A program made the position numbers and the translations under genes. A stretch of 64,000 bases of DNA, from the NCBI GenBank assembly GCA_002682825.1, contig NOKP01000002.1, forward strand, positions 4,260,309 to 4,324,308. The letters run 5' to 3'. Each line of letters begins with the position of its first letter. Positions within the stretch are counted from its first letter, which is position 1. Source of the stretch: Neonectria sp. B-13 (taxonomy: Eukaryota; Ascomycota; Sordariomycetes; Hypocreales; Nectriaceae). The notes under the pieces are model-generated. The model did no database searches. It saw nothing but the letters and a program-made list of their open reading frames with translations, and had not been told where the DNA came from. Of the stretch, positions 51,123-63,967 are shown piece after piece.

Positions 51123-52990
51123 CTATTTCCTACCCATGGCACGTTCGATTTCGACCAGAGCAGCCAGCACCTTTTCATCGTATTGTCTCCGTCCGACGAT
51201 CTGCAGACTGACGGGAGCATTCGCGTACTTCTCCGGACTGTACATGTCGTAGATAAACTTGTCCTCGTCGTTCTTGGGAACGTACTTGAGATCCTTGGGA
51301 TCCTTGGCCGGGTCGACCGTAGTGACGGGGAAGACGGCTCCTGGGTAATCCAGCAAATTCCACTGTGCTGTGTATCCCCAATACCGGGACTGGTCGTGTG
51401 GCGTTGCGGCCCCAAACGACGGAGGGCACAGGATGACATCGACCTCTCGTCCGTCTGCGGCAGCGGTGTTCGTCCAGGCGCGAGCGTAGTCTGCACGATA
51501 CTGGTCTCGCTTACCACAAAGCTGTAAAAGACAATATCAGTAAGCCGTTAAGCAAAGGTAGCAAGGAATACTCACCTCCCATAGCTCATGCTGGGTAAGG
51601 TTCTTGACGGTCGGCTGCTCTTGAATAATAAACTTGGTCAAGGGCAGGATGGGCTCTCCGCTCTCTTTGAGCACCTCAAGAGCCTCCTCGCCACCGTCTG
51701 GCCAATACAGCGCAGAGATGATATCCCATCCCTTGGCGTGATCCAGTGACTCCGAGTCCCAGTCCACAACCTCCATACCTGCTTTTCGGCACGCCTCTGC
51801 AACCTCCTTCAGGGCGCGGGTCATGGGCGGATGGGGCTGCACGACACCGTCCCACCACTGCACGGCAACTTTGATAGGCTTGGTGAACTTGTAAGGCGTC
51901 CATTCTTTGGCGGTGAGAGACGGATCCACGCGCCACGGCTTTGCTGCAAGTGCGACTTTCATGAACAGTTCCAACCCTTCACGGTCAACGGTCATGGGCC
52001 CGCCGGTTGACGCGATTGTCTCTTTTCCAGCCATGATACTCCTCTGGCCTGATACTGACACACGCTTGAGGGTCGGCCTAGAAAGCATGGGTATTAGCAC
52101 TATATTCTTTGTTTGAATTTGATTAGAGATACGCGAGTCTGACATACTTGAAGCCATATACACCAACATGGGCTGCTGGACAACGGATGCTGCCACCAAT
52201 ATCGCCACCGATGCCCTAGATTCTGTTAGTCAAACTCATCGGTCGGACATGATGAGATCTTACAAATATGCTTCCGCGCATGCCTAGCAGTGCTGATTCT
52301 CCTCCGCTGCTGCCTCCGGAAGTCAGGTCACGGTTGTAAGGGTTGACTGTGCGTCCATAGATGTTGCTGTTGGTCTCCAAATGCATGATAGTCTGAGGCT
52401 GGGTTGTCCTGGCGTAGAAGACGCAGTTTTCATCCCAAAAGGTGTTATAGAGCAGATTGGATCCATGCTTCTTGCCCACCCATGCGACGAACGACGCAGT
52501 AGTGACAACGTCGGGGCCGACCATGCCGTGGTGCTCTTTGGTTGAAATGGGCAAGCCGAAGAGGGCGCCTTTGGGCTCAGGTAGAGCATCAAGTTGTTTT
52601 GCACGAGCAATGGCCTCATCCCACATGAGACCTACGAGGCAATTAGTCTAAAGTGGTTGTTAGTATATGAAGCTTCGTAAACCTCCTAGGAGATGGGTTG
52701 CATACAGCCGCTTGGGCTAGAGCCGCTCGGCGCAAGAAAGCTCTCGTCACTTCTTCCACTGAAATCTTTCTCTCGCGTAGAACGGCTAGTAGCTCATGGA
52801 CAGTGTAGTTCTCAGTGATCTCAATCTCCCGTTGAGTCAATACCGATTTCGCAAAGTCTTGTGAGCTGAGGGGTAGCTTGTCCGGTAAACCTTGGAGCTT
52901 GGGCTCAACCTTGGCAAGGGAGGCATCACGCTGTGTTCTAGCCCATGATGCCTTGTCCTCCCAAGACTTGATGTGTGGAACAAGAGTCAT
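51123..52990 (-). CDS. Amidase (amidase-signature family, acetamidase-like)
   Basis: Five exons (52990-52706, 52647-52264, 52215-52148, 52077-51576, 51521-51123) give 545 residues. The Ser-cisSer-Lys triad is present: Lys in LPISTKEHHG (about residue 127), the cis-Ser in TSGGSSGGESAL (about 204) and the nucleophile Ser in GGDIGGSIRCPA (about 231). The N-terminal region (KSWEDKASWARTQRDASLAK) and the GYTAQWNLLDYPGAVFPVT end are like fungal acetamidase or general amidase (amdS/gmdA group). It hydrolyses amides to acid and ammonia, probably in the cytosol, as no signal peptide is seen. The exact substrate cannot be read from sequence. Confidence 0.9.
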
Positions 52991-54939
52991 TTTTTGGGCT
53001 TGCAGGGAGTTGGCTTTTAGAAGTGGTATAAGAGAACAAATTAAAGAAGAGTGAAAGTGGAAGAATCAAGTACAAGGTAAGTAAGAAAGAAGTCTAAGAG
53101 TCTAAGATGGAGGAAGTCACGGGAGCAGCTTGTAGGTGGAGCACGGAAGCATTAATAAGGCATCAAGTCTCGGGCCGAGAAGGAGCGTTTGAATATGGCA
53201 TTGGAAACTGTCAGCGAGACCTTCTACCACAGGCAGCGCTCTTTTGCGAGCTAACGACGCCAGATACGGCCAAAGGAGAACATCGGCCGACGGCCGACGA
53301 CATTGCAGGTGCGGGCTGCGCTGCTGCAGCGTGGATATCATCGGCGGTCCCACTATCCCACAAAGCCGAGCCCTCTCCACAGCGTACAAGCGGGGTTCCC
53401 GACTCCATCTTCTCAAGTAATTGTAATTCCCCAGACGTCCATCCAATAACGACTAATAGCGCCAACCGGCCTGCCTGGCCTGCTGACTTGCGATAGCGAA
53501 TAGAACCTTACCTAACTAGGTAGGCAGGAGCGGTGCCACCCACAATGAATCCCCGAGCTCTTATCAGACGCATCTTGTTGTTGGTTGGTTCTCTTATCTT
53601 CGTTCTGCCATCCCCGCCCTCGGTCCCCGGAGTCCAACGCCCGACACGCCGAATCTTCTGATATCACGGCGTGGTTGTTTCTCCAGATCCGCACTGCCAT
53701 CTTTTTCAGGCCACCGCACCTTAATACGGATTTCAGGCAACACAACAAGTTACTGGGTGTTTAACAGTTTGACGTGCCGACGATAAGCGGCCACAGGACT
53801 TCATTCGCAGCCATTGCTTTGTTGTTGATGGCGTCACTTGCTTCCTGACCTGCTTGTCGTCGCATCCACGCGAAGGAAATATCTAAGACGACATGTTGCC
53901 TCAAAAACATGTCTGAAAGGGTTCGAGGTGTGATCCGGTATTACTCCAACTCATGAACAGTGCAACACCGAATAATTGCGGTTAAACTTGATGGCTTAAC
54001 ATGCGGTAAACAACACTCTGGGTATCGCAATGGAACTAATTAGTCTTACCCTGAGGTTCTCGCCCGCCTCAGGGACTTGGGCTAATACTGAAATGATCCA
54101 AGGAAGACTGTTTGCGGATTGGAATAGGGAGAAAGACCGGAATCGATCTCGAAATGAGAGCAGCCATTGTTGACTCGTTGAGTAGCAGGCAATTACGCCG
54201 AATTCTTTATGCCTCTCGTCTTTGTTCAAAATATTAGCATCCTTACAGCGACTCCCAAAGTAGAGAAACTTTGCGAATGATAGACCTGAGGGTCTTCTGC
54301 AGAGCTGTTACACTAGTAGCATCAATACTACATGTAGACAGGAACTGGACAGTGGTTGAGCGACACATAATCGAGCCAACAACACCCGTTATTGAACTAT
54401 GTTGATAGTTGACAAACAAGACGACGGAAGTAATTTTGGAGAATGCAATACATTGGCGCACTGTCCAATCAAAAGAGACGGATACGTAACGACACCTCGT
54501 TGCAGCCCACATTAGACAGCACACCGCCAGCCCACCGTTATCAAGTTGGCGGCCGAACGCGGGCAGCAAGCTTCTAGGCTATCAAGCATCAAGCCAGTGG
54601 CATGGCACGAAAGCCAAGGTTCACGGTCCCTGATAAAGATAAAGTATCAAGGTATACATGCTGCAATCTTTTGATTGACTCGCACTTCGCGTGACGACCT
54701 CCGACATCGTATCGAGGAGTCGCATAGATATGGTGATAACTGATACGCAGTATTTAGCCTTATCAGCCATACCATCCCCAGAAACAAGCCCATCCTAAAT
54801 ATGATCGCTGTGACTCACAATAATCATTCATATATTTGTCCTTGAAGTCATTTTCTTCATTTCACAAGCATTTGAATACCGACTGCCCATACTACAACAC
54901 GTTGAAGTACATTTGCCAGGACCAGTCCCGACTTGCAAG
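52991..54939. other. Intergenic between amidase and aminotransferase (divergent)
   Basis: About 1.95 kb between divergent starts. A CCTAACTAGGTAGG word is at 53511-53524. No coding, RNA or repeat feature is recognised. Confidence 0.5.
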
Positions 54940-56700
54940 ATGATGGTCGCCTCTGCCATGGCCGAGATGGCCCCTCCAACCCCGGAATCCGAGAAGGGTA
55001 ACATGTTCAGCTGTCCCACGGAGGACTCACACCCTCCAAGTGCAGTGCTTCATCGCACTCTCAAGAGCGTGCCATTGCAAGTAGTATCGACGAATGGAAA
55101 CCACATAACCTTCTCCAACGGCCATACGATGCTGGATACAACCTGCGGAGCGGCAGTAGCATGTATTGGATACAACAACAAGCGAGTGAAGCAAGCGATG
55201 GTTGATCAGATTGACAAGTTTTCATACTGCAATTCCATGTTCTTCAGTCATCCTGTCGGGGAGCAATTGGCAGCTGAACTAGTGCATGGGACGGGAGGAG
55301 CTATGTCCAAGGCCTACATCATGTGTTCTGGTGAGTCCTCCCAATACTCAATTTGAGTCTTTAATTCTGATAGTGGGTTCCTTTCCTTTAGGCTCGGAGG
55401 CAATGGAGGCGGCGATGAAGATGGCACGCCAATACTACATGGAAATGAGCCCCAAACAACCTGAACGAATCAACTTCATTGCACGAGAAGGTTCCTACCA
55501 CGGGACAACGCTCGGTGCACTATCAATGAGTGGCCATGTTGCACGGCGGAGTCTTTTCGTAGACATGCTTCTCCCCAACATTGCCCGAGTGTCCCCCTGC
55601 AACGCATATCGGGGGATGAGTGAAGGCCAGACGGCTGAACAGTATGTCGGGCAGTTGGCCGATGAATTGGATCGCAAGTTCCAAGAACTCAGTCCCGAGA
55701 CTGTTTGTGCTTTTGTTGCCGAGCCAGTGGTTGGAGCTGTACGTTCCCCAAGACCCCAAGACCCCAAGGCTGAATTGTCTGCGTTTGGTTGCCCGACTAA
55801 CACGCAGTCGATAGGCCCTGGGTTGCGTACCTGCAGTGCCGGGCTATTTCAAAGCCATGAAGAGAATCTGCGATAAATACGGAGCTCTACTCATCCTTGA
55901 CGGTTCGAAGTCCGCTCTAATCCTGTGTAAGGGCTCTGTACTAACGTTGCGCAATAGAGGTCATGTCTGGAATGGGACGATGTGGGACGCTGCACGCTTG
56001 GCAGCAGGAAGACGTTGTTCCGGACATTCAAACCATGGCAAAGGGATTAGGCGGAGGCTATGCATCAATTTCGGGGATGCTGATCAACCACCGCGTAGCT
56101 GATGCTTTGGAGAGAGGAACCGGGTATGCTATTATTCCCTACGGCGATGCTGCTACCGACATCCAATATCGGTTCGTGGCTAACGAAACTTGAAGGATAT
56201 TTTCACACGGCCACACCTACCAAGGGCATCCAGTTGCATGTGCCGCAGCGTTAGAAGTGCAACGAATCATCCGTGAAGATAATCTTGTTGAGAACGTTCG
56301 CAAGAGTGGAGCTTATCTGGAGCAGCTTTTGCACGAGTATCTTGACGACCATCCCTACGTGGGCAACGTCAGAGGTAGAGGCCTCTTTTGGGGGGTGAGT
56401 GACGCCTTGAATCGTGTGCTGAGCTTTTGCTAAGACAATTTGAAGATTGAGTTCGTGGTCGACAAGGTGACCAAAGAACCTTTCCCGCCTTGGGCCAACA
56501 TTGCCAATGCCGTCCATCTCAAGGGATTAAACGACATTGGCATCAGCTTATACCCAGGCACCGGCACAAAGGACGGAGTCGTGGGCGACCATGTGCTTCT
56601 TGCACCTGCCTACACAAGCACTAGCGAGGAAATCAGGGAAATTGCTTTGAAAGTGAAAGACGCGGTACATAGAACGTTTGAGGAGCTCTCTATTGTGTAG
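54940..56700 (+). CDS. Class-III pyridoxal-phosphate aminotransferase
   Basis: Six exons (54940-55330, 55392-55738, 55815-55902, 55958-56123, 56196-56394, 56446-56700) give 481 residues. Class-III motifs are LDTTCGAAVACIGYNN, the cofactor phosphate site CSGSEAMEAAMKMARQYY, EGSYHGTTLGALSMSG, LLILDEVMSGMGRCG and the PLP lysine in IQTMAKGLGGGYASISGML (about residue 304). The family transfers amino groups from omega-amino acids or amines (beta-alanine, GABA, ornithine and others); the substrate is unknown. The donor of intron 3 is GTTCGA, unusual, but the intron is confirmed by the intact DEVMSGMGR motif and a CTAAC branch site. Translation starts at 54940 or at the next in-frame ATG; no targeting peptide is obvious. 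Confidence 0.9.
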
Positions 56701-57522
56701 GTCTTTGATCCAGAGCGGCTTAGGAGAAGTGGTAAGTAGTGTTAACGGTGTGAGTTGCCGGATTGATGATCAATCAAACGCAGAGTATGTTCCCATGAAC
56801 TCATTGGGAGGCACCCCCTCCACCGGGTCCCAATGATGGGCTTTGCCACGGTCCTTATGCGATGCTCGTAAATAAACTCCGAACTATGTAGGCGAGGGCG
56901 ATTACGGAGCCGTCGACGTCCCACCTTTTGACCGGGGCGGGAGACGGGCCTCCGGACGCCCCGAGCTGAAGCAGCTTCGACTTCGCAAGCACGGCCGGGG
57001 GTTTGCTCGAGTGCTTGCCGGGTGAATTCATGCACCTGGTGTACACGGATACCTGAAGCCTGAAGAATGATTCAAGACGGACCGTTAGACAGGCCGTCCC
57101 AACGGTCGTTCTATGGATAGTAGTAATTAGCATCAATCATCACTGCTAGCATCGTCCGGAGAAACCGGCTTTAGTGCGTCCGTACTGAATAGCGTTTGCG
57201 TTCTAATTGCACAGCCTAGCTACAGACCCAGTTTGAAATTGCAATGCCAGGTACCCCAGCTCTTGTCGAGCTTTAGAGGGGTTTGGAATATTTAAACTTT
57301 TCGACGCTTTCCGCCTCTGCCGGGGCCACGGCATTCGTGATCCATGATTTCCCACTTTCCAGTATCCGTGTTTCGCGGCTCAACAGCTAGATATATATAG
57401 AACCCTTCACTCGCCCGTTGAGGCCATGGCCCATTCACCATTGTCTCTGCAACTATCAGTGGACTTGCGCTTGCCCTCCTTGCTCCTTGTTCCAATTTCA
57501 GTCCTTCTGTCTCAATAACACG
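56701..57522. promoter_or_regulatory. Promoter region of the secreted hydrolase, with TATA box
   Basis: About 820 bp. A TATATATA run at about 57391-57399 lies 125-130 bp before the hydrolase ATG. The left part is the 3' flank of the aminotransferase. No gene is seen. Confidence 0.5.
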
Positions 57523-58398
57523 ATGATCTTCACTTCATTAGTTGCTTGGACCGCGCTCGCCCTCGGCGTCAACGGCGTGGCCATCCGCCAAGCCACTCCC
57601 GTGTGGCTCACCCTGCCGGCGACTCCCGACCTGCCGTCTCCAATCAGCACAAAGACCACGCTCATCAACGGCGTCCATCTTTGGATGCAACAGTACAACA
57701 AAAAGACCAATGCCACCCCCATTGTCATGGACCATGGCGGCCTTGGCTACTCTGCCTACTTCGGAGCTGTCATCTCCCGCCTCGTCGCAAAGGGCCACTA
57801 TGTAATTGCAGTTGACCGTCGGGGCCACGGCCGCTCGACCTTCAACGCCCAAGACGTCTTCACCTACGACCAGATGGCTGGTGACATCCACGTCCAGCTC
57901 GCCACTGCCGGTGTCACTGAGTACAACGTTGTCGGCTGGTCAGACGGTGCCATGACTACCCTCGCCGCCCTGATCAACTCCACCACCGCAGCGCCTATCA
58001 AGAAGGCCTTCATCTTCGGCGGCGCCGCGACCCCGGAGCAATCCAACGCCACCTTCTCCGACACGGCAATCTTCGGCGAGTTTGTCACCCGCTGCCGCAC
58101 CGAGTACGCGAGCCTTCAGCCCGGCGCCAACTTCACCACTTTCGCAAACAAGGTTGGCCTCATGGAGGCCACGCTACCGCAAATCACGGATGCACAGCTC
58201 GGCAAAATCGACGGAAGCAAGGTCATCATTGTCGGAGCTGAGCACGAAGAGGCGATCAACCTGGACGTGCCGGTGAAGCTGCACACCGCCATCAAGGGGA
58301 GCAAGTTGCAAATTTTGCCTGGTGTGAGCCACTTCGCGCCTCTGCAGGATCCCGACCAGTTCACCAAGGCCGTGGAGGATTTCTTGGGCAAGGCTTGA
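57523..58398 (+). CDS. Secreted alpha/beta hydrolase
   Basis: Single exon, 291 residues. Residues 1-18 (MIFTSLVAWTALALGVNG) form a signal peptide. The fold signature includes the oxyanion region MDHGGLGYSAYFG, the DRRGHGRS segment and the nucleophile elbow GWSDG (Ser140). The catalytic His is His270 in GVSHFAP. Where family members have an Asp (VGxxD), this protein reads IIVGAEHEEAI (residues 237-243), so the acid is a Glu or the role is shifted. The closest functional groups are 3-oxoadipate enol-lactonase-like and haloperoxidase-like hydrolases; the substrate is unknown. N-glycosylation sequons (NAT, NFT and others) fit secretion. The preceding in-frame codons lack an ATG. Confidence 0.85.
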   Translation: MIFTSLVAWTALALGVNGVAIRQATPVWLTLPATPDLPSPISTKTTLINGVHLWMQQYNKKTNATPIVMDHGGLGYSAYFGAVISRLVAKGHYVIAVDRRGHGRSTFNAQDVFTYDQMAGDIHVQLATAGVTEYNVVGWSDGAMTTLAALINSTTAAPIKKAFIFGGAATPEQSNATFSDTAIFGEFVTRCRTEYASLQPGANFTTFANKVGLMEATLPQITDAQLGKIDGSKVIIVGAEHEEAINLDVPVKLHTAIKGSKLQILPGVSHFAPLQDPDQFTKAVEDFLGKA

Positions 58399-58956
58399 GC
58401 TAAATGGTAGCTGGCTAGATGGAGAAATGATTATATAGATATATCAACTAGATACTGAGATTTATTTTATTCAACACGTGTTTTAGAAGCTTACAAAGGG
58501 TTTTAAGGCGGTAGAATGACTTAGAATCATTCAGAATAGCCCCAAAAGTTATCACATTTATCACCCGTTGGCTAGTAGAAGTCTCGTTCCTCTGCACAAG
58601 TGGTAGAACCTACCGAATTATCTTCCCGCAGTAAATATACTCGGAACTTATTATCAAGGCGGTCTGTAAGACTGGTCACTATGTGCTAATTATATAATTG
58701 GTTGATGCATCTTTGCTCACTCGCCGCTTTCCCGGTACGGCCAGGTTTATCCAAGAAAAGAAAAAAACCCATAATATTAACTCCCGTCACTTAGAAATTA
58801 TGAAGACATGGGCAAGTCTGGTCCAAAATGAAACAACGGCGAAGTTTCTTCGCTGTACTAGGGTTCTGGTTCCCCGCTGCAATCTAACAGTACCGATACT
58901 CCTTCTCTCCAAGACTGTAAAGATTATGTCGGGTCCAATCATAGTCAACTTGATAA
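58399..58956. other. Convergent intergenic, AT-richer
   Basis: About 560 bp between convergent stops. No gene is recognised. Confidence 0.5.
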
Positions 58957-60620
58957 TTAGCCAAGGCACTCGCTGAAATCACGGGTAAGGAACAACAACT
59001 TACTACCTTGATTAAGATGCACATCCTCGATGGGCATGTGGATCCAGTACCCTTTTCGCAGACTCTTTCCATCATAGTCTCCGATCCGAGCTTCGTCGGG
59101 TGCTGCCCCAGACGCCGTTGTTCCATCTGGGCTATTCTCGTCTCTGGGTATCTCCCTCCAACACTTCAATCCCTCGATATCCGCCCGCTGTGTCTTCGTC
59201 TTTTCTTCGCCTTGTTTCTCAACAAGTGTCAAGTCTATCATCTCATACCAGTCCCATTTTGAGCACGATATTGTGACATCGGTGCTGGGTGGCACAATCC
59301 TATCGAGGAGTCGATCTATTGTGGGGAGGAGATTGTTATGTAACTTGTCGGCAAGCTGAGCTTTGCTCTCATAGGGCCAAACAAGCCCTGTTGCCTCGTC
59401 AATCTCGCCATAGACTAGGCGTTTGAATGTTATGCGGAGGTATTTGAGGGCAGGGAAGATGGGGGGTTTAGACTGAGACAGCTCTGTCTCACTCTGGCGA
59501 TAGCTGGTGAAAGCCAGACTGAGGGGTAATAGTTTTGGCTTCCAGACAAGTTCGAGAGAATTTAGTTCTGAAATCCTCTGGCTAGGAATGACTTCCTGAA
59601 GGCTGCGAAGAAGAACAGGCGAGGCGATGTGGATGGTGTTAGTGCTGTACAATATTTGAGTGCCCTCTATGTAGCTAGTGATGGGTCTGATTAGCTGCCG
59701 TCTTTATGGCCTCATGGCGAGGTTAGGTAAGGGTTTGGGAAGGCTGGCGTGTGATCTGCTCGGATATGGAGGACTCACGCATTTCGGCAAGATAATAACC
59801 ACCCCATGATGCCAATCTGACATTTTTCTGGCCACTCGCCCGGCCATTCATTACACAACCCAGACCCCGTAAGACACAAGTCGACGTCTGGCTCGCGGAA
59901 GTGTCCCCAGGGATAGTTTCGTCTCCTCCCGAACGACAATTGGGTTCCCTTGGGGGGAAACCGGTGGCAAACACAGCTAAACCATCTCCATCTCATGTCC
60001 TCGGAATTAGCTAAATGAGCATCAGGCGTTGTGGTTGTCTGGTAAATCTTTGCATGAATATCCCACGAGGGATATGGCTTTTCTTCGACTAGATTCAAAG
60101 GCCGTTCAAACTGCAAGTCCATGTGGACTGTGCGCTCACCAAACGCATAGAGCTGGATGGACTGCCGAATCTCAGCAGGGAGACGACCAAAGAACAAGTC
60201 TTTCCTGTAGTCCGAGGAGCCCGCGACTCCGGTAGGAGAGGGTGGCCGTGTGAGGGGATGGCGAACTACATTCTTGGACGCAGGCTTGAGAAACATCAAT
60301 CGAAAGGAGGCGTCGCGCTTGCTGCGTTCTCGTCGAGCGCGGTGGTATGATCCCCAGGGGATGAGGCGTGACCAGATAAAACTGGCTATGCCGAAGAGCT
60401 TTGCAAGGACAAGAAACACAAAGGCGGCGATGGTGACTAGGACGGCCAGCATGAGGTCCGGGGAAGACCTGATGAAGCCGTTGGTCCTACTGCGGGCGAT
60501 GACCTCAGGCCAGCCCTCCCAGAAGTCGCTCATCTCATCGCGAATGGAGAGGGTCGGCCATTGATAATCGTTCGCAGCCATGATGGTGGCCTCGAGGACT
60601 TCGGGTAGAGGACGGCGCAT
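58957..60620 (-). CDS. DUF7730-like fungal membrane protein
   Basis: Two exons (60620-59779 and 59674-58957; 104 bp intron) give 519 residues. One transmembrane helix (LMLAVLVTIAAFVFLVLAKL) is at about residues 57-80. A polar linker leads to FFGRLPAEIRQSIQLYAFGE and, after the intron, YIEGTQILYSTNTIHIASPV with RISELNSLELVW, the F-box-like start, leader and STNTI pattern of the fungal DUF7730 family. The family has no established role. A further short intron at the very end (donor GTAGTAAG after HLNQG) is possible and would change the last 15 residues. Confidence 0.75.
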
Positions 60621-61811
60621 GCCCGGAAGCTACTCCGGCTTCGGATTCGTGCTGCGGTGGTCCGGAATGGTTGCATGAGGAGAGAGGGTGGGGTACAAAG
60701 CGGCTGGCGTGATGTCGGGAGTTCCGCTATCTGGGTGGAGTTCCGCGATTAAGGTGCGCCGGACCCAAATTGCCGCAGGCCCGGGGCAGGGGTTAATGAG
60801 TTTAGTGGCACCATGCCTATTGAATGAAGCGCCGTGGATAGCTTTATTTGCACTCAGCACCCAGGCCATTAGAGGAGAGGCATTGATTACCCTCGATGCC
60901 GTAGACAAGCAACATCACAATGAGTACATCTACACCATTACCAGTGTGCCGTGCACTGTGTAAGACCGATTCTCACTCTCTTCAACCACGTCATCGGTCA
61001 GCCCTAGTTAACGTTATCTTCGGTACCAAACTGGCTAGTCCCGACAGCCTCGTTTCCTTGCTGCGTGTGAATAATCACAGCACGAAGTACTTACCATGTC
61101 CACCGAACCACCAGATACAGAGTGACTCTTCTCAGCCACAGATTTCATTGTAATTACAGAGTAGAGGCTGGTCGATCAAAAGAAATGTAAAAGCTGATAA
61201 TATCACCACCCACCCCGACTTGGAACATGGTTGAAGATGAGCCCAATATTAAAAATTTCGTTCCTTCCATCACAATACATACTTACATGATCATCTTTAC
61301 CCCAACAACTACTGTAATTGCCTCACGAGGGTTCAGTTTCAAGCTGGGTCGGCAACGTTGGGAAACCCTCGGCTTGCCAGGTTCCCCGGAAAAAGCAAAT
61401 CCCACCCCAAGAAGGCAGAAGTGCATGAAATGGTAACTCCGATTTGATGCCACATCATTCGTTGCCTGTTGCCTTCTGGACTTCCATGACGCTGCCCATC
61501 CCAGCTCCACTCAAAATCATCCCCAGCACACCATGTCGTTAGGCAAAGCTGCAGCCATGAACCAGCTCATGCAAGTTTGCACGGTTGGCAAATGCCAAAT
61601 TTAGACAGAGTTAACGAGAAATAAGGCTGGGTGAACGCGTGGGATTTGCTGAAAGTGAGGCAAAAGTTCGCGGGGAATTAACTAACTTGAAAACGGCTGC
61701 CAGGCTGAACACCTATTAATACTGACCTTCTCGCCCAAATGCCTAAGGCTGTTACAAAGAGTAGAGTCCAGACTCCAGAGCTCCCTCCCATTGTCTCATT
61801 TTGACCGCCAC
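60621..61811. other. Divergent intergenic between DUF7730 gene and kinase
   Basis: About 1.2 kb between start codons. It contains overlapping short frames without motifs. Nothing else is recognised. Confidence 0.5.
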
Positions 61812-63967
61812 ATGATGCCACCACGTTCACCGCCTATTTTGAGGTTAGCGACGCACCTCCAGCGTTCCCCATCTCCAGCTGAAGTGCCGTCGACGAATAA
61901 TACCCCGACCATCAAAGTCACACCTGCCGAATCTGCATTTCCATCCCCCCCAAACAGCATCCCAGATGACGAAGACACAACCAGTCCGCTAGGAAGCATT
62001 GCAAGCGATCATGATGAGCTTCTCTGTGCGCCAACGTCGCCGAGTCTTGAGGAGCCCTACGACAATCTCGATGAACTATTGAGGCGCCATGCTCGGGAGC
62101 ACCATGACAGGAAGCAGAAGTCTTTCTGGCCGTTGAGCGTCTTAAAAGAGATAATGACGCGAGAGAGAGTCCTCAAAGCCCTAAAGTCTAAGGAGTGTGG
62201 CAGCATTGATAACCGAAACATCCAATCCTATTGCGACCAGATTGTACCGACGAGAGAAAGGTCAAAATCTTACATGAAGATCTTTACCATCCTAATTCTA
62301 CAAAACAAAGGCAAAGATATCGGAACCTTCATTGAATACAAGATTTACGACACTTGCCTCCCTCTTGTGGAAATCAAAGACAAGAAGACGCGCAGGCATG
62401 GGCTGGCCCTCTCCAAGGGCGCCCATGAAACCCACCCATGCTTCAAAAAGTGCGGTTGGACGGGGCGGGATTTCGACAGCTTTTGTGATTACCAACGACA
62501 AGTCTCGGTCCACTTCTTCGGTCTCGATAAGGATAATAGAATCAATCTTTATGACCTCTCCGCCGACACAGTGCTTCCATGGCTTAGCCTTGGAGAAGAC
62601 CACGATGATGAGGACGATGAAAGAGAAGGTGGATTCTCAAATGTAAAGAAGTATCGGATTGACCCGAAATCTCATGGATTTCATGAATTGCTGAAGTCGG
62701 TAAGGCGTCACTCTTGGTTTTCTGGAGGATTTGTCCTAACTCGCCATCGGAATAGGTCTCGCTGTATGACAGCTGCGTTGCTGTGAAAAGCCTTAAACCG
62801 GCTAAAGGTAGCAAGGACGCAATGAAAGAGGCAACCTGGCGGAATGAAGTGGACATGCTCACTCGGTTCAGTGGCAAGGACCATCCTTGTCTGATCACTC
62901 TTCTGTCCGCTTTTACTTGGAAGGGACGGTTTCGTCTCCTATTCCCATGCGCCAAGTACGATCTCGATGAATTCTGGGCAGAAACCAGAGCGCCGCTAGG
63001 GATGTCGGGAGCTATTGACACCGACTTCATGCGGTGGATATCTCAACAGATCAGAGGGCTTATGGAGGCGCTTAAATTCATCCACGATCCGCATAGGAAG
63101 GAGCTAGAAGTATCGGACGTGTACGGAAAACACGGGGATCTGAAGCCGCAGAATGTTCTTTGGTTCGAATCTCCGACTCATGAGAGGGGAATCCTCGTTA
63201 TCACGGACCTTGGCCTCACTGAGGTACACAGGGACGAGAGCAAGTCCAACATCCCAAACGCAAACGTACCTCAGACGCCCGGATATCGTCCACCTGAATG
63301 CGACATTCAAGGAGGTGATATATCTCGAGCCTTTGACATCTGGACTATGGGCTGTCTCTTCCTCGAGAAGATCTGTTGGCTCCTGGGAGGGAACGAAGCG
63401 AGGGTTGCGTTCGCTACGGCGCGAATGACGTCTTATGTCATGACAGGGGTCAAATCCAACATATTTTTCGACATTCAGGCGCACAAAAGCAGCAACAGAC
63501 ACGTTATCAAAGTGAAAGATAGCGTGACGAAGGTATGTGATCACTGCCTACTTTGAGCTCTGCAGTACCGTGGCTAACTTGACGCCACCTGGGCTCAGTG
63601 CATGCGAACAATGCATGAAAATGAAAGGTGCACAGAATTTGTGCACGACTTTCTGGATTTAATCCACACGGAAATGGTCATCGTTCTGTCGCCGTCTAAG
63701 AAAAGAGGGACATCTGAATATCTCGTTAAGAAGCTCGGTGCCATGCATGACAAGGCAATGGATGAGACGGACATGGATTACATCGCGCAGCCTTGTCCGC
63801 GGAAGTGGCCGGAAGTTGATGACCAACGAGTCCCTCAAGCAGTCGTGGTAGATCTCAACAGCAAGGCGAAGGGCTACGCAGCCATGTTTGCTAACCTGCT
63901 GGCCCCTTTCCAAGGTAGCGCGGAGAGCATGTCTACGGCACAGTTTGTGGATGCGCAGGGTAAGTAA
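61812..63967 (+). CDS. Divergent serine/threonine protein kinase (may continue past window)
   Basis: Three exons in the window (61812-62699, 62756-63532, 63599 onward). The first about 110 residues are Pro/Ser-rich and acidic; residues 110-270 form an unrecognised globular part. The kinase domain follows: a glycine loop EGGFSNVKKYRI, VAVK (Lys307), HGDLKPQN (Asp424), DLG in place of DFG (Asp447), GYRPPE and DIWTMGCLF. The key Lys and Asp are kept, so it may be active. It resembles the lineage-expanded fungal kinases of accessory regions; a substrate cannot be stated. The frame reaches TAA at 63965-63967, but a strong GTAAGT donor at 63960 means a further exon may lie outside the window. Confidence 0.78.
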
